Origin: a virus
IMG/VR virus record: IMGVR_UViG_3300044675_005482
Coordinates: 49,998-113,997 of that record
Reading direction: 5' to 3' (one strand)
Length of the DNA: 64,000 bases
Below the pieces are notes generated by a model. The model did not search any database. It worked only from the letters and a program-made list of their open reading frames with translations, and was not told the DNA's origin. The first letter of the stretch is position 1. Each line of letters opens with the position of its first letter. This document shows, one piece after another, positions 50,574 through 57,806 of this stretch. The position numbers and the translations under genes were made by a program.

Positions 50574-50939
50574 TTATTGGAATGGATCTTTATCCTCTAT
50601 ATAACCAAAGCCTTGTCGCTTTGGTTCTGTTTTCTTTACCACCGCTTTTGGTTCCTGCGGAAGTTTTAGATTTTTCCAGTCATACTTCTTAGTTAGTTTA
50701 TCTACTACAATGTCTAACTGTTTTGCTAGAAATAGACCTTCGCTTGTTGTTCCGTTGTTCCAGTCCGCCTCGTGCTTTCGTGCTTCCTTCTCAATAATCC
50801 ACACAACCAACTCCATAACTCTGTCAATGGTGTAATGAGGTTGGTCTGCTAAGTATCGGGCTACTGAAGCAGGATTGAAGTAATGGTCTTCGATTGCATT
50901 TGCTATCGCAACTGCAACTTTGCTTTCTTTGGTATTCAT
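50574..50939 (-). CDS. hypothetical helical protein
   Basis: 121 residues (VARYLADQPHYTIDRVMELVVWIIEKEARKHEADW); basic Pro-rich tail. Last gene of the leftward arm, with its own TGTCAG promoter. Unknown. Confidence 0.75.
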   Translation of the reverse strand: MNTKESKVAVAIANAIEDHYFNPASVARYLADQPHYTIDRVMELVVWIIEKEARKHEADWNNGTTSEGLFLAKQLDIVVDKLTKKYDWKNLKLPQEPKAVVKKTEPKRQGFGYIEDKDPFQ

Positions 50940-50960
50940 AGTCCGCCTTTCTTGATTAGG

Positions 50961-50995
50961 ATTATAACATAAGGGACTGACATTGTGCCAGTCCC
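50961..50995 (-). promoter_or_regulatory. TGTCAG-type promoter inside a terminator hairpin
   Basis: Minus-strand TATAAT (50961-50966), 10 bp, TGTCAG (50977-50982). The TGTCAG lies in the stem-loop GGGACTG...CAGTCCC (50973-50995) that ends the upstream gene. Confidence 0.8.
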
Positions 50996-51010
50996 CTAAT
51001 GTATATTAGA

Positions 51011-51160
51011 TTACTTAGCCTTGTTGACTGGAGTCTCTGCGGTAAACTTCATGCCCTTTGATTCCGCCTCCTGGATAGCAACCTTAGCTGCTCCTGAGAA
51101 ACGACCACGAGCTCCGACTGTGATTCCTTGTGACTTTAGATATTCACGCTTTGTTGTCAT
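51011..51160 (-). CDS. Lsr2 C-terminal-domain-like mini protein
   Basis: 49 residues. REYLKSQGITVGARGRFSGAAKVAIQEA resembles the DNA-binding domain of actinobacterial Lsr2, where R-G-R inserts in the AT-rich minor groove. No dimerisation domain, so it could compete with or relieve host Lsr2 silencing. GAAAGGGG ribosome site. Confidence 0.65.
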   Translation of the reverse strand: MTTKREYLKSQGITVGARGRFSGAAKVAIQEAESKGMKFTAETPVNKAK

Positions 51161-51190
51161 TTGTATCCCCTTTCAAGAGATGTTTTATTT

Positions 51191-51220
51191 ATTATATCAA
51201 CTATTTACGGATTTGTAAAT
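51191..51220 (-). promoter_or_regulatory. promoter TTTACA-17-TATAAT with palindrome over -35
   Basis: -10 at 51191-51196, -35 at 51214-51219. ATTTAC-N6-GTAAAT (51203-51220) covers the -35, an operator-like layout for the Lsr2-like gene. Confidence 0.7.
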
Positions 51221-51268
51221 AGCTTTCCGCCTATATTTAATTGTGATCGTAAGAGCCAAATTTGGCCC

Positions 51269-51406
51269 CTACAAATTTACCTGTTCTACTCGATCTTTAA
51301 TTAATTTACTAATGATGTTGTGGGCCTCGATATTCTCAGTCTCAGATCCACCCCACAAAAGCTGCTGTGCTTTATTTAATTGATCATTGATGTACACATC
51401 ACTCAT
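51269..51406 (-). CDS. 45-residue helical protein
   Basis: YINDQLNKAQQLLWGGSETEN... Overlaps the previous stop by 8 nt. Unknown. Confidence 0.65.
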   Translation of the reverse strand: MSDVYINDQLNKAQQLLWGGSETENIEAHNIISKLIKDRVEQVNL

Positions 51407-51713
51407 CTTCATCTTCGTCCTCCTCCTCTTCAAACATCAAGTCTGTCATGATGTCGTTGTTTAACAGCCAGTCACGTATATCTTCGTAGTGTTGCTCTGC
51501 CCCGTACTCCAGAGAGAACCCGTAGCCGTTCTGTACAGCCTCTCCGAGTTTGTCCCACACCTCTTGCTCTGATACCTCAAAGCGAAACTCCTTGTCGTCC
51601 ATTAGGTTTTTAATTGTGGACCATGTCCACAGCCATACCATGGAAAGACCAAGGTCGGTGGTGTCAAGAATCTTTAAACATTCATTTAGTTTATCTTTGT
51701 CATCAGGCTTCAT
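51399..51713 (-). CDS. hypothetical protein with acidic tail
   Basis: 104 residues from ATG 51713. Central FRFEVSEQEVWDKLGEAVQNGYGFSLEYGAEQHYEDIRDWL; pure Asp/Glu tail (EEEEDEDEDE), a DNA-mimic-like end. Confidence 0.7.
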   Translation of the reverse strand: MKPDDKDKLNECLKILDTTDLGLSMVWLWTWSTIKNLMDDKEFRFEVSEQEVWDKLGEAVQNGYGFSLEYGAEQHYEDIRDWLLNNDIMTDLMFEEEEDEDEDE

Positions 51714-51975
51714 CTCGTTCTCCAATCGCAAATGCCAACTGATATGTAAGTTGATATAGTTCTACTAATGTATCAAGGGCACCCTCACATCTTGTGCGCT
51801 CCATTGAGTCCATTGCTTCTTCTGATTCATCCTCCTGCTCCTGTGCACGGGCTAGGTCCCGTTCAGCAATGAGCATTAGATTCTTTAGTTCTCCATGGAT
51901 GATGTCAAGGCCTGACACTCCAGCATTAACCATGCGTTGCATGTGGGGCGGGAGCCCAATATCTTCTGAGTTCAT
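51703..51975 (-). CDS. helical hypothetical protein
   Basis: 90 residues, long acidic helices (LMLIAERDLARAQEQEDESEEAMD). Preceded by AACGAAAGG, the common leader of this arm. Confidence 0.7.
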   Translation of the reverse strand: MNSEDIGLPPHMQRMVNAGVSGLDIIHGELKNLMLIAERDLARAQEQEDESEEAMDSMERTRCEGALDTLVELYQLTYQLAFAIGERDEA

Positions 51976-52166
51976 TATTCATACCTTTCGTTAGAAGAGT
52001 TCATTATATCAGTAGCCACTGACAATAAATGCCTGGTTGTCTCAATCTCTGCTTGTTTAACTTTATAGAAATGATGACCATTTACATAGTCAATCTTTTC
52101 TAGGTCTTGTTCAAGACTAATTAAATGAAGTTTCATATATTCCATAAACTTAGAAGACTTAGACAT
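51975..52166 (-). CDS. small helical protein whose 3' end contains a promoter
   Basis: 63 residues (LISLEQDLEKIDYVNGHHFYKVKQAEIETTRHLL). The last residues SVATDIMNSSNER are encoded by the TGTCAG, TATAAT and AACGAAAGG elements of the next gene. Confidence 0.65.
   Translation of the reverse strand: MSKSSKFMEYMKLHLISLEQDLEKIDYVNGHHFYKVKQAEIETTRHLLSVATDIMNSSNERYE
52003..52024 (-). promoter_or_regulatory. TGTCAG-type promoter inside a coding region
   Basis: TATAAT 52003-52008, 10 bp, TGTCAG 52019-52024. It lies within the 3' end of the upstream gene 51975-52166. Confidence 0.75.
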
Positions 52167-52272
52167 CTACTACCTCATATCTCTGAGTCAATCTGTCGAA
52201 ATACCTGGCAGCTTGGCAGGTACAACTGCATACACCAGGTATGTCTGTCGCTTGCCAGTAATGTTTATGCAT
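52159..52272 (-). CDS. 37-residue Cys-containing protein
   Basis: From ATG 52272. GVCSCTCQAARYFDRLTQRYEVVDV. Overlaps both neighbours by 8 nt. Confidence 0.55.
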   Translation of the reverse strand: MHKHYWQATDIPGVCSCTCQAARYFDRLTQRYEVVDV

Positions 52273-52429
52273 GATCGAAATACCCCTCTGCCCACAGCCC
52301 TTGAAGGAAATCGTGGGCGGATACAAGATAGTTATGAATAGCAGGATTCTCATCAGCATCTATTAACAAGTCTGCTTGATAAACCCCATATGTCATATCT
52401 GCTAAATCTCTCTGTGTATAACCTAACAT
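52265..52429 (-). CDS. 54-residue hypothetical protein
   Basis: LGYTQRDLADMTYGVYQADLLID ... NYLVSAHDFLQGLWAEGYFDHA. The N-terminus is HTH-like. TAATG coupling to the gene before it. Confidence 0.6.
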   Translation of the reverse strand: MLGYTQRDLADMTYGVYQADLLIDADENPAIHNYLVSAHDFLQGLWAEGYFDHA

Positions 52430-52578
52430 TATGCAACCTCGTATTCATGTAAGTAGTTTAATACATTGTGAATTATGCAATCACAATCTCCGCCCATATT
52501 ATCCATAAAATCTAAGTGGGAATAATTATCCTCATAGATAGTATTGATTACTTTATCAAACATTTCTATTGTTGTCAT
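52429..52578 (-). CDS. 49-residue hypothetical protein
   Basis: MFDKVINTIYEDNYSHLDFMDNMGGDCDC ... HEYEVA. Coupled to both neighbours (ATGA and TAATG). Confidence 0.6.
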   Translation of the reverse strand: MTTIEMFDKVINTIYEDNYSHLDFMDNMGGDCDCIIHNVLNYLHEYEVA

Positions 52579-53348
52579 ACATCCGCCTTTTCTCTAGATT
52601 CCAATAATACCATGTGGGTCTGACATTTTGCCATAGCCTCTTCATCTTGCCAAGAGCCTTGGTTACATTCTGAGCAGAATTCACCACAGTCATCTTCACA
52701 GTAATCTAATGTATCAAAAGATTGGCAAGCATAACAGCGATTCTCATATGAAAGAATTTCCTTTACCTCACCACGGACAATCTCATACTCTCCGCCCCAG
52801 CCTGTTTCTTCCTCATACTCTAATGTAAGCAGGCAGTTCGGAACAAGATTACTTAGTTTAGTTAAGATAGTTACAGCAGGTGACCATGCAGTCTCATAAC
52901 GATAGATAACCCAGTTGTCATCACCTTCTGATTTATATTCAACTAATTCTGTATTTGAATACTCCTCATCATCACGAACGGCTACATCCCACTTAGTTCC
53001 CCAGTTGGTGTTATTCCAAGAATACCAATCCTTTTGAGTCTTAGCATGTTCAATAGATTTAGCAAACCAATTAGGGTCGTCCATTGAATAATCACCACGA
53101 GAAGGCTGGCATGCATATTCCTCATCAGTAATGCCGTCATCCTTATATGAATGAATGTTGTGAAAAGCGAATACAGGATTATTATATTCAACTAATTTAA
53201 TTTTGGTGGGGAATCCAGAAGAACTAATATCACCCATACCATAAGTCTCTTGTGCTAATGTAAATGGCTTATTCAATCTATCTTTAATCATATCTACCTC
53301 AGACTTAGGTCCTTGGATAGTTAATGTGTTATAACACCAATTTGGCAT
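52575..53348 (-). CDS. Api92/YubB-like ferredoxin-fold protein with zinc tail
   Basis: 257 residues. MPNWCYNTLTI opening, DWYSWNNTNWGTKWD and TAWSPAVTILTKLSN blocks are characteristic of the Api92-like family on phages and plasmids. A C-terminal CYACQSFDTLDYCEDDCGEFCSEC adds a Cys-rich zinc module. Family function unknown; often near anti-defence genes. Confidence 0.8.
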   Translation of the reverse strand: MPNWCYNTLTIQGPKSEVDMIKDRLNKPFTLAQETYGMGDISSSGFPTKIKLVEYNNPVFAFHNIHSYKDDGITDEEYACQPSRGDYSMDDPNWFAKSIEHAKTQKDWYSWNNTNWGTKWDVAVRDDEEYSNTELVEYKSEGDDNWVIYRYETAWSPAVTILTKLSNLVPNCLLTLEYEEETGWGGEYEIVRGEVKEILSYENRCYACQSFDTLDYCEDDCGEFCSECNQGSWQDEEAMAKCQTHMVLLESREKADV

Positions 53349-53375
53349 TTTATATCCTTTCGTTGATATGGCTTA

Positions 53376-53459
53376 ATTATACAATGGACCACTGACAATT
53401 GGAATACTTTATAAGTGTGTTTCACACCACATTTTTCAAGCTATGTGGTCAAGATCACC
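53376..53459 (-). promoter_or_regulatory. TGTCAG promoter with two Crp-like palindromes
   Basis: TATAAT 53376-53381, TGTCAG 53392-53397, degenerate TGTG(T)-N6-(C)CACA at 53416-53431 (centre 45 bp from the -10 centre) and TGTGG-N6-TCACC at 53444-53459 (73 bp). Confidence 0.75.
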
Positions 53460-53527
53460 AAATTTCCAGGAAATATATATTGACTTCGTAAACAAACTAT
53501 TATACCCTCAGCTTTTGGGGGCCAAAC

Positions 53528-53670
53528 AAAAATCCCCGCTTGCACGGGGATTAATGAAATGTACGGCTGCTAGGATCTACCAACGAAAGTAAAAAGTCCT
53601 GCTTTACTTAGCGACTTGACGAATGCCTTATCTAGCCGCACCGAACATGTATAAGAAGGCACCAGGCCTA
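53528..53670 (-). ncRNA. candidate structured small RNA
   Basis: Minus-strand TATAAT (53676-53681, overlapping the upstream stop) starts about 140 nt without any sizeable ORF, ending in a perfect terminator (AATCCCCG, loop TGCAAG, CGGGGATT then T-run, 53531-53552). Internal pairings CGGCTAG/CTAGcaGCCG, TGCCTT/AAGGCA and AGTAAA/TTTACT suggest a branched fold. Confidence 0.6.
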
Positions 53671-53676
53671 CTTAAA

Positions 53677-54042
53677 TTATACCATAACTAGTCGACTGTA
53701 TTTATTTACAAATTCATCGATAGTTAAACTGAAGACAACTGTCTCAAGGTCCTCTTCCATCAATGTAAATGTTTTGGCAGCCCAGTCAATTACTGGTACC
53801 TTGTGCTCATTGTCCGCCAATTGATTTACGCTAATGCCCCAGCCTGTTTCTGATTCCCATTCTTCGCCAACCATGCGACTAATAGCAATACGTGTAGCAT
53901 ATGACTCATCATTCCAACGAGGACGTGCTGCCTCTACAGCATTGGCCAAGTTCTCTAACATGTTATAGCCTGCCCAGTGCCCGTACAGGAATACTGTATC
54001 TCCCTTACGGTCCTTAAATCCAAAGTTTGCTCTGTCTCCCAT
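53677..54042 (-). CDS. hypothetical protein
   Basis: 121 residues. GDRANFGFKDRKGDTVFLYGHWAGYNMLENLANAVEAARPRW: a conserved-looking N-terminus (GDRAN, HWAG) known from actinophage early proteins. Function unknown. Confidence 0.8.
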   Translation of the reverse strand: MGDRANFGFKDRKGDTVFLYGHWAGYNMLENLANAVEAARPRWNDESYATRIAISRMVGEEWESETGWGISVNQLADNEHKVPVIDWAAKTFTLMEEDLETVVFSLTIDEFVNKYSRLVMV

Positions 54043-54043
54043 T

Positions 54044-54253
54044 TTATTCCGCCGTTTCTAATGTAGGTACTTCTTCTTCGATTTTGTCTAATTCTATCAT
54101 CTCGTATGAGACCTTGGCAAGTCCATCCTCGAACTTGTTTTTGTGGTGACCGCAGAAGAACAGCTCGCCTTCTACTAGCTTAATTAACCATTTAGCTTGA
54201 GCTGTACTACATGCATCACATGCAATCCATCTAGTTAGATCTTCAGAGGTCAT
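54044..54253 (-). CDS. DUF7455-like zinc protein
   Basis: 69 residues from ATG 54253. ACDACSTAQAKWLIKLVEGELFFCGHHKNKFE: CDxC and FCGHH are the family zinc ligands. Common in actinobacteria and their phages. Confidence 0.75.
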   Translation of the reverse strand: MTSEDLTRWIACDACSTAQAKWLIKLVEGELFFCGHHKNKFEDGLAKVSYEMIELDKIEEEVPTLETAE

Positions 54254-54398
54254 AGTCAACGGTTCCAAATTCTATGGTGTCAGCAATGTCATCATAAACC
54301 TGTCCGTCATCAGATGACTCCGCCCATAGTCTAATGTTGGCAATGATAACTTCACGGGCAAATTTTACCCCGTCTTCAAAACCGTCTTGGTAATCCAT
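54243..54398 (-). CDS. 51-residue acidic protein
   Basis: DYQDGFEDGVKFAREVIIANIRLWAE. Overlaps the next gene by 11 nt. Unknown. Confidence 0.6.
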   Translation of the reverse strand: MDYQDGFEDGVKFAREVIIANIRLWAESSDDGQVYDDIADTIEFGTVDYDL

Positions 54399-54399
54399 T

Positions 54400-54612
54400 T
54401 TATCTCCCTGTATATCCTGTTGGCTCGTAGTCTGATGTATAACTCTCTACTAGGTTATACTTATCACGAATGCGTGATACTTTCTCAATGCTACCAGTTC
54501 CCACATTGAATGTCAATGGTCCAATCGCTTGTGGGTCCAGGCCAATCATCTCCGCATCCCAGGTAGCCCTCGCAAAGGCTACCTGGTTTGGAGCGGTTAA
54601 TTCAAAATACAT
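54400..54612 (-). CDS. hypothetical protein
   Basis: 70 residues. TAATG coupling to the upstream gene fixes ATG at 54612. ELTAPNQVAFARATWDAEMIG. Unknown. Confidence 0.7.
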   Translation of the reverse strand: MYFELTAPNQVAFARATWDAEMIGLDPQAIGPLTFNVGTGSIEKVSRIRDKYNLVESYTSDYEPTGYTGR

Positions 54613-55262
54613 TAGCACTCCCTAACGTGACATACTTCTTGTTCTGTCACTTCGATATTGCCATTGTGTGAATCGGCATAGATAGCATCTGCAATCTCAT
54701 CTTCGATGTCATAGTCCTCAAGCAAATCAAGTTCCATGGTTCCGCTAACCTCGATAGTTGCAGTCCATTCAACGCTACGTGTTAGAGAGATATCTAAAGC
54801 CTCAGCAATTGCACGTAATGTGTCTTGGTCTTGTGAATCAGCATATGCCTCAGCAATAATATCTTTAACTGTTTTAACTTTGTCTTCAAAGATGCCAACA
54901 CGCTTTTGTGCTTGACGTGCATTGTGTAGGTCCCACTCAATTGATGTGACCTTGTCAGTTGCATACTCTGCATCTGAGTATCCACGAATAACTTTATAGG
55001 TTACTAATAGATTTGGGTTATATGTATCAGGAACAGTTACTGCAGTTGTTGTTTCTTCCATGGTTTCCTCTTTCGTTTGTGTAGGTTGTATTGTAGCATG
55101 CTCCACTGACACCAATGTAGTATCTCGACCACACGGGCATGTGAGCTTAGTCACACCAGATGGGAATCCAAATCCATCCGATGATGTTAGTTCAATTAGA
55201 GAATCACATTCATCTGGGTCACATACAAATGTGTACTTACTTGATATGAGTTCGTTGGTCAT
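54612..55262 (-). CDS. zinc-ribbon plus helical protein
   Basis: 216 residues from the nearly leaderless ATG 55262. N-terminal four-Cys module (FVCDPDEC, KLTCPCG), a Thr-rich linker, helices (YADSQDQDTLRAIAEALDIS) and an acidic tail. An RNA polymerase- or DNA-binding regulator is possible. Confidence 0.7.
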   Translation of the reverse strand: MTNELISSKYTFVCDPDECDSLIELTSSDGFGFPSGVTKLTCPCGRDTTLVSVEHATIQPTQTKEETMEETTTAVTVPDTYNPNLLVTYKVIRGYSDAEYATDKVTSIEWDLHNARQAQKRVGIFEDKVKTVKDIIAEAYADSQDQDTLRAIAEALDISLTRSVEWTATIEVSGTMELDLLEDYDIEDEIADAIYADSHNGNIEVTEQEVCHVREC

Positions 55263-55269
55263 GACGAGA

Positions 55270-55334
55270 ATTATACACCTGGCCACTGACATTTACAAGC
55301 TTTTTCAGGGATTTTATTTGTGATTCGTAACACA
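55270..55334 (-). promoter_or_regulatory. TGTCAG promoter with Crp-like palindrome
   Basis: TATAAT 55270-55275 (7 nt before ATG 55262), TGTCAG 55286-55291, -35-like TTGTAA at 55293-55298, palindrome TGTGA-N6-ACACA 55319-55334 centred 54 bp from the -10 centre. Confidence 0.75.
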
Positions 55335-55364
55335 CAAAATGTGCCTTCACATCTGGGGGCTTTG

Positions 55365-55438
55365 CGATCCATAACGGACTTGAACCGTCGACCTCTACCG
55401 TGACAGGGTAGCGCTCTAACCAACTGAGCTAATGGACC
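55365..55438 (-). tRNA. tRNA-Asp (GTC)
   Basis: Minus strand: acceptor GGTCCAT/ATGGATC, anticodon stem CTACC/GGTAG around CTGTCAC (GTC), T-arm GACGG-TTCAAGT-CCGTT, discriminator G. The only tRNA on the leftward strand. Confidence 0.9.
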
Positions 55439-55444
55439 TAATGG

Positions 55445-55467
55445 TGAGCAGTTTTAAATCTTGCTCA
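55445..55467 (-). terminator. TGAGCA/TGCTCA hairpin, copy 1
   Basis: 23-nt hairpin downstream of the DUF932 gene; 21 of 23 bases match the hairpin at 57241-57263. Confidence 0.55.
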
Positions 55468-55480
55468 GGATTTTTTTTAT

Positions 55481-56485
55481 TTAGAAATTCATAACCAATT
55501 TCTTGATTTTGTTTTTCTCAGCAGTTAGAACGGGGTCAAATCCAGATGCACCCGCCATAAGAGTTTCACCATTGCCACGACCAGAACGATAGTAATCAAG
55601 GCGCTCAGTAAGTGCATTAAACGCACCCCATTTTGTTCCCTTGATATTAGCGTTAGTTGGTGAGTTATGATACAAATCATCAAGCAGGACAACTTTGTTT
55701 TCCCACTTCTTCAATGCACCCTTAGTGTCTTTATCAGGCTTTGGATAAATTGTCTGAATCAACTTTGAGAATTCAGCATCGGTGATTGCTTGAGTGTAAA
55801 GCGCCTTTGCTTCAACTTCAAACTCATCAAAATAACCAAGAGCAAGACCAAGAGTCTCACGAGCAACTTGAATGCGACCTTCAACAGATTGCGTGTGGCG
55901 AATCTTGAAAGATTGCTTTGCATTACGCATTGCAAGATTCAAAGTATTTTGGCAAACAACACGAACAGGAGTAACCGCTGCTTGAACAGCAACAGAACCA
56001 TCGTGTGATGTCCATACGATTAGATATAACTTTGTCTCATCATTGGCGCCTTGTGGGTCAAGAACCATTGTGCGAGGAATATCTACAGTGCCGAATACAA
56101 CTTTGCCCTTCTTAAGAGAACCAGCAGATTCCCAACGGCAATCAGCATTCGCATCGTGAATTGCATCTGCAAACTGAAATAATTCTTCATTCTGCACAGG
56201 CTTGTAACGCTTTCCAACAGTTGCAAGAACATCAGTTCCGCCATTGAATGGATTTGTGCGAACAACTAGAGATGAATCTGAAACATCATTCCAAGATTCG
56301 TCAATGTGATTTGTGATAGGTGATAAGCGAACATTCCAATTTGCTAACTTTGCTTCTTCAAGCATTGTTGCAGTTGTAACTTCCTCATCTTTTGTGAAGA
56401 TGCGATTTGCTAGATTATGCCAAGCAGGAGCACCACGGAGAGCGAAAGCAACTTCGCCATTTTCGACTTCGAGATTGTGAGCCAT
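55481..56485 (-). CDS. DUF932 (phage/plasmid-like) protein
   Basis: 334 residues. HNLEVENGEVAFALRGAPAWHNLA start, GKRYKPVQNEELFQFADAI, VRVVCQNTLNLAMRNAKQSFKIRHT. Typical DUF932 size and blocks. Widespread phage early protein of unknown function, possibly anti-restriction. AACGAAAGG leader. Confidence 0.88.
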   Translation of the reverse strand: MAHNLEVENGEVAFALRGAPAWHNLANRIFTKDEEVTTATMLEEAKLANWNVRLSPITNHIDESWNDVSDSSLVVRTNPFNGGTDVLATVGKRYKPVQNEELFQFADAIHDANADCRWESAGSLKKGKVVFGTVDIPRTMVLDPQGANDETKLYLIVWTSHDGSVAVQAAVTPVRVVCQNTLNLAMRNAKQSFKIRHTQSVEGRIQVARETLGLALGYFDEFEVEAKALYTQAITDAEFSKLIQTIYPKPDKDTKGALKKWENKVVLLDDLYHNSPTNANIKGTKWGAFNALTERLDYYRSGRGNGETLMAGASGFDPVLTAEKNKIKKLVMNF

Positions 56486-56514
56486 TTTTTACCTTTCGTT
56501 TAGTTGATTTGGCA

Positions 56515-56590
56515 ATTATAACAGGTGGCACTGACATTGTCTAGATTAGTTAGTCATTTGTCCGAATTGATCCGTGTGAGTAATCTCACA
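56515..56590 (-). promoter_or_regulatory. TGTCAG promoter with perfect Crp-like palindrome
   Basis: TATAAT 56515-56520, TGTCAG 56531-56536, TAGACA 56538-56543, palindrome TGTGA-N6-TCACA 56575-56590 (65 bp from -10 centre), directly followed by AATTTTCAGG. Confidence 0.8.
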
Positions 56591-56603
56591 AATTTTCAGG
56601 GGC

Positions 56604-56633
56604 TGTGGATAACCGTCTTAAACCTGTGGATAA
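56604..56633. promoter_or_regulatory. second pair of DnaA-box-like sites
   Basis: Perfect TGTGGATAA at 56604-56612 and 56625-56633, starts 21 bp (two turns) apart. Confidence 0.65.
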
Positions 56634-56673
56634 GTCCGCACATATGCGGGCGTCTCAGATAGTGGGAAGATGA

Positions 56674-56694
56674 GGCGGGATTTTAGATCCCGCC
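56674..56694 (-). terminator. hairpin terminator
   Basis: GGCGGGAT and ATCCCGCC with a 5-nt loop, downstream of the gene ending at 56702. Confidence 0.7.
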
Positions 56695-56701
56695 CCAAGC
56701 T

Positions 56702-56962
56702 TTAAAGTATTCCGATTTCCTGAGCAGTTAGTGGCTTATGTGTGTTCATTTTATTTACAATACTTTCATCAAGAAACATTGCAGTTGTTTTCTTTTTCTT
56801 TACGCTATCAAACACATAAGCATTTACTCTGCCGCTAAACTTACGCAGGTTGCTAAATACTAATTCCGTTAGGTATTCTTTATCTACACCTTGCTCAGAA
56901 TAAATTGTTACATCGTTCATCTTGTTTGCGTCATAGATTTCAATTCTAAAACGATTTTTCAT
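56702..56962 (-). CDS. hypothetical protein
   Basis: 86 residues, beta-rich N-terminus (RFRIEIYDANKMNDVTIY), then YVFDSVKKKKTTAMFLDE. Unknown. Confidence 0.7.
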   Translation of the reverse strand: MKNRFRIEIYDANKMNDVTIYSEQGVDKEYLTELVFSNLRKFSGRVNAYVFDSVKKKKTTAMFLDESIVNKMNTHKPLTAQEIGIL

Positions 56963-56989
56963 TTTGTTCCTTTGTTAGTAGGGATAAGA

Positions 56990-57025
56990 ATTATAACATT
57001 GGGGGCTAGAGTTTGTCTAGCCCCC
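56990..57025 (-). promoter_or_regulatory. promoter within a 10-bp terminator stem
   Basis: TATAAT 56990-56995; TAGACA (57014-57019) falls in the hairpin GGGGGCTAGA/TCTAGCCCCC (57001-57025). TGTCAG box absent here. Confidence 0.65.
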
Positions 57026-57031
57026 TAAAAG

Positions 57032-57214
57032 TTATGCGCCGATTTTTACCATAGCCCAGCGCAGACCATTTTCTGTATTCAATCCTAGTTTAGTTAGATT
57101 AGGACGGATAGAAACGATTTCTGCGATAGTGCCAGTAATTCCTGATTTACCAGTTGTAAAGACATCGCCCTTACGATAGAAGCGACCCTTAGTAGTATCT
57201 AGAATTGGTGACAT
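57032..57214 (-). CDS. SH3-like small protein, copy 1
   Basis: 60 residues from ATG 57214. YRKGDVFTTGKSGITGTIAEI ... NGLRWAMVKIG; paralog of 57807-57980. Small KOW/SH3-like barrel pattern. Confidence 0.7.
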   Translation of the reverse strand: MSPILDTTKGRFYRKGDVFTTGKSGITGTIAEIVSIRPNLTKLGLNTENGLRWAMVKIGA

Positions 57215-57240
57215 TGTATTACCTTTCGTTAGTGGGTTGG

Positions 57241-57310
57241 TGAGCAGTTTTACAACTTGCTCAGGTTGTCCCACTCTATTTATTTAGACACGCATTTCTG
57301 TGGGGCGTGT
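57241..57310 (-). terminator. two hairpins, including TGAGCA/TGCTCA copy 2
   Basis: TGAGCA/TGCTCA hairpin at 57241-57263 and an ACACGC/GCGTGT hairpin at about 57287-57310, both downstream of the gene ending at 57319. Confidence 0.55.
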
Positions 57311-57318
57311 TGTATTAG

Positions 57319-57735
57319 TTAGAGATACTTAGCAATCTGCTTCATTGTAGAAGCATTTACTGTTTCCTCATCTGTCATCTTTAGAATTGTGAGAGCATTT
57401 GTGATGTCCTCTTTCATTTCCTTATAGGTATGAGTGTGAATAACCTCAAAATCCTTTTCAGGTTCAGCAGGGAACTCTGAGCCATTTACTGTGATGTCAA
57501 AATCAACATTAAGTGTCTTGTTCCAAGAACGATAGTTTGTGCGAAGGTTCTCAGCCTTTGAGAAATTGTCAATAGCCCACTTGCCAATTTCCTTGCGCCA
57601 CTTTTCTTGCGCCTTCTGATACTTTGCTTCGTTAGCACCTTGTGTAGCATAGTCTTTTTCCAACTGTGCTAGACGACCTTCTAGTGCCTTGATTACCTTT
57701 GGTGTTGCCACCTTTACTGTTATTGCTCTACTCAT
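57319..57735 (-). CDS. hypothetical protein
   Basis: 138 residues. A long N-terminal coiled coil (KVIKALEGRLAQLEKDYATQ), then a W/Y-rich part and VIHTHTYKEMKEDITNALTIL. Common type in actinophage early regions; function unknown. Confidence 0.75.
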   Translation of the reverse strand: MSRAITVKVATPKVIKALEGRLAQLEKDYATQGANEAKYQKAQEKWRKEIGKWAIDNFSKAENLRTNYRSWNKTLNVDFDITVNGSEFPAEPEKDFEVIHTHTYKEMKEDITNALTILKMTDEETVNASTMKQIAKYL

Positions 57736-57767
57736 TGTGTTTCCTTTCGTTGGTTGGTTGTTTGAGT

Positions 57768-57796
57768 ATTATAGCAGGGGGGTCTGACAACCCCCC
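57768..57796 (-). promoter_or_regulatory. TGTCAG promoter whose box is the loop of a hairpin
   Basis: TATAAT 57768-57773. GGGGGGT (57777-57783) pairs with ACCCCCC (57790-57796), leaving exactly CTGACA (the TGTCAG box, 57784-57789) as loop. Confidence 0.75.
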
Positions 57797-57806
57797 TGCC
57801 ATTTCA

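Noticed and set aside
55465-55480. T-run after the TGAGCA hairpin as a rightward terminator
   Set aside because: No rightward gene reaches this place; the T-run faces the wrong strand for the leftward gene.
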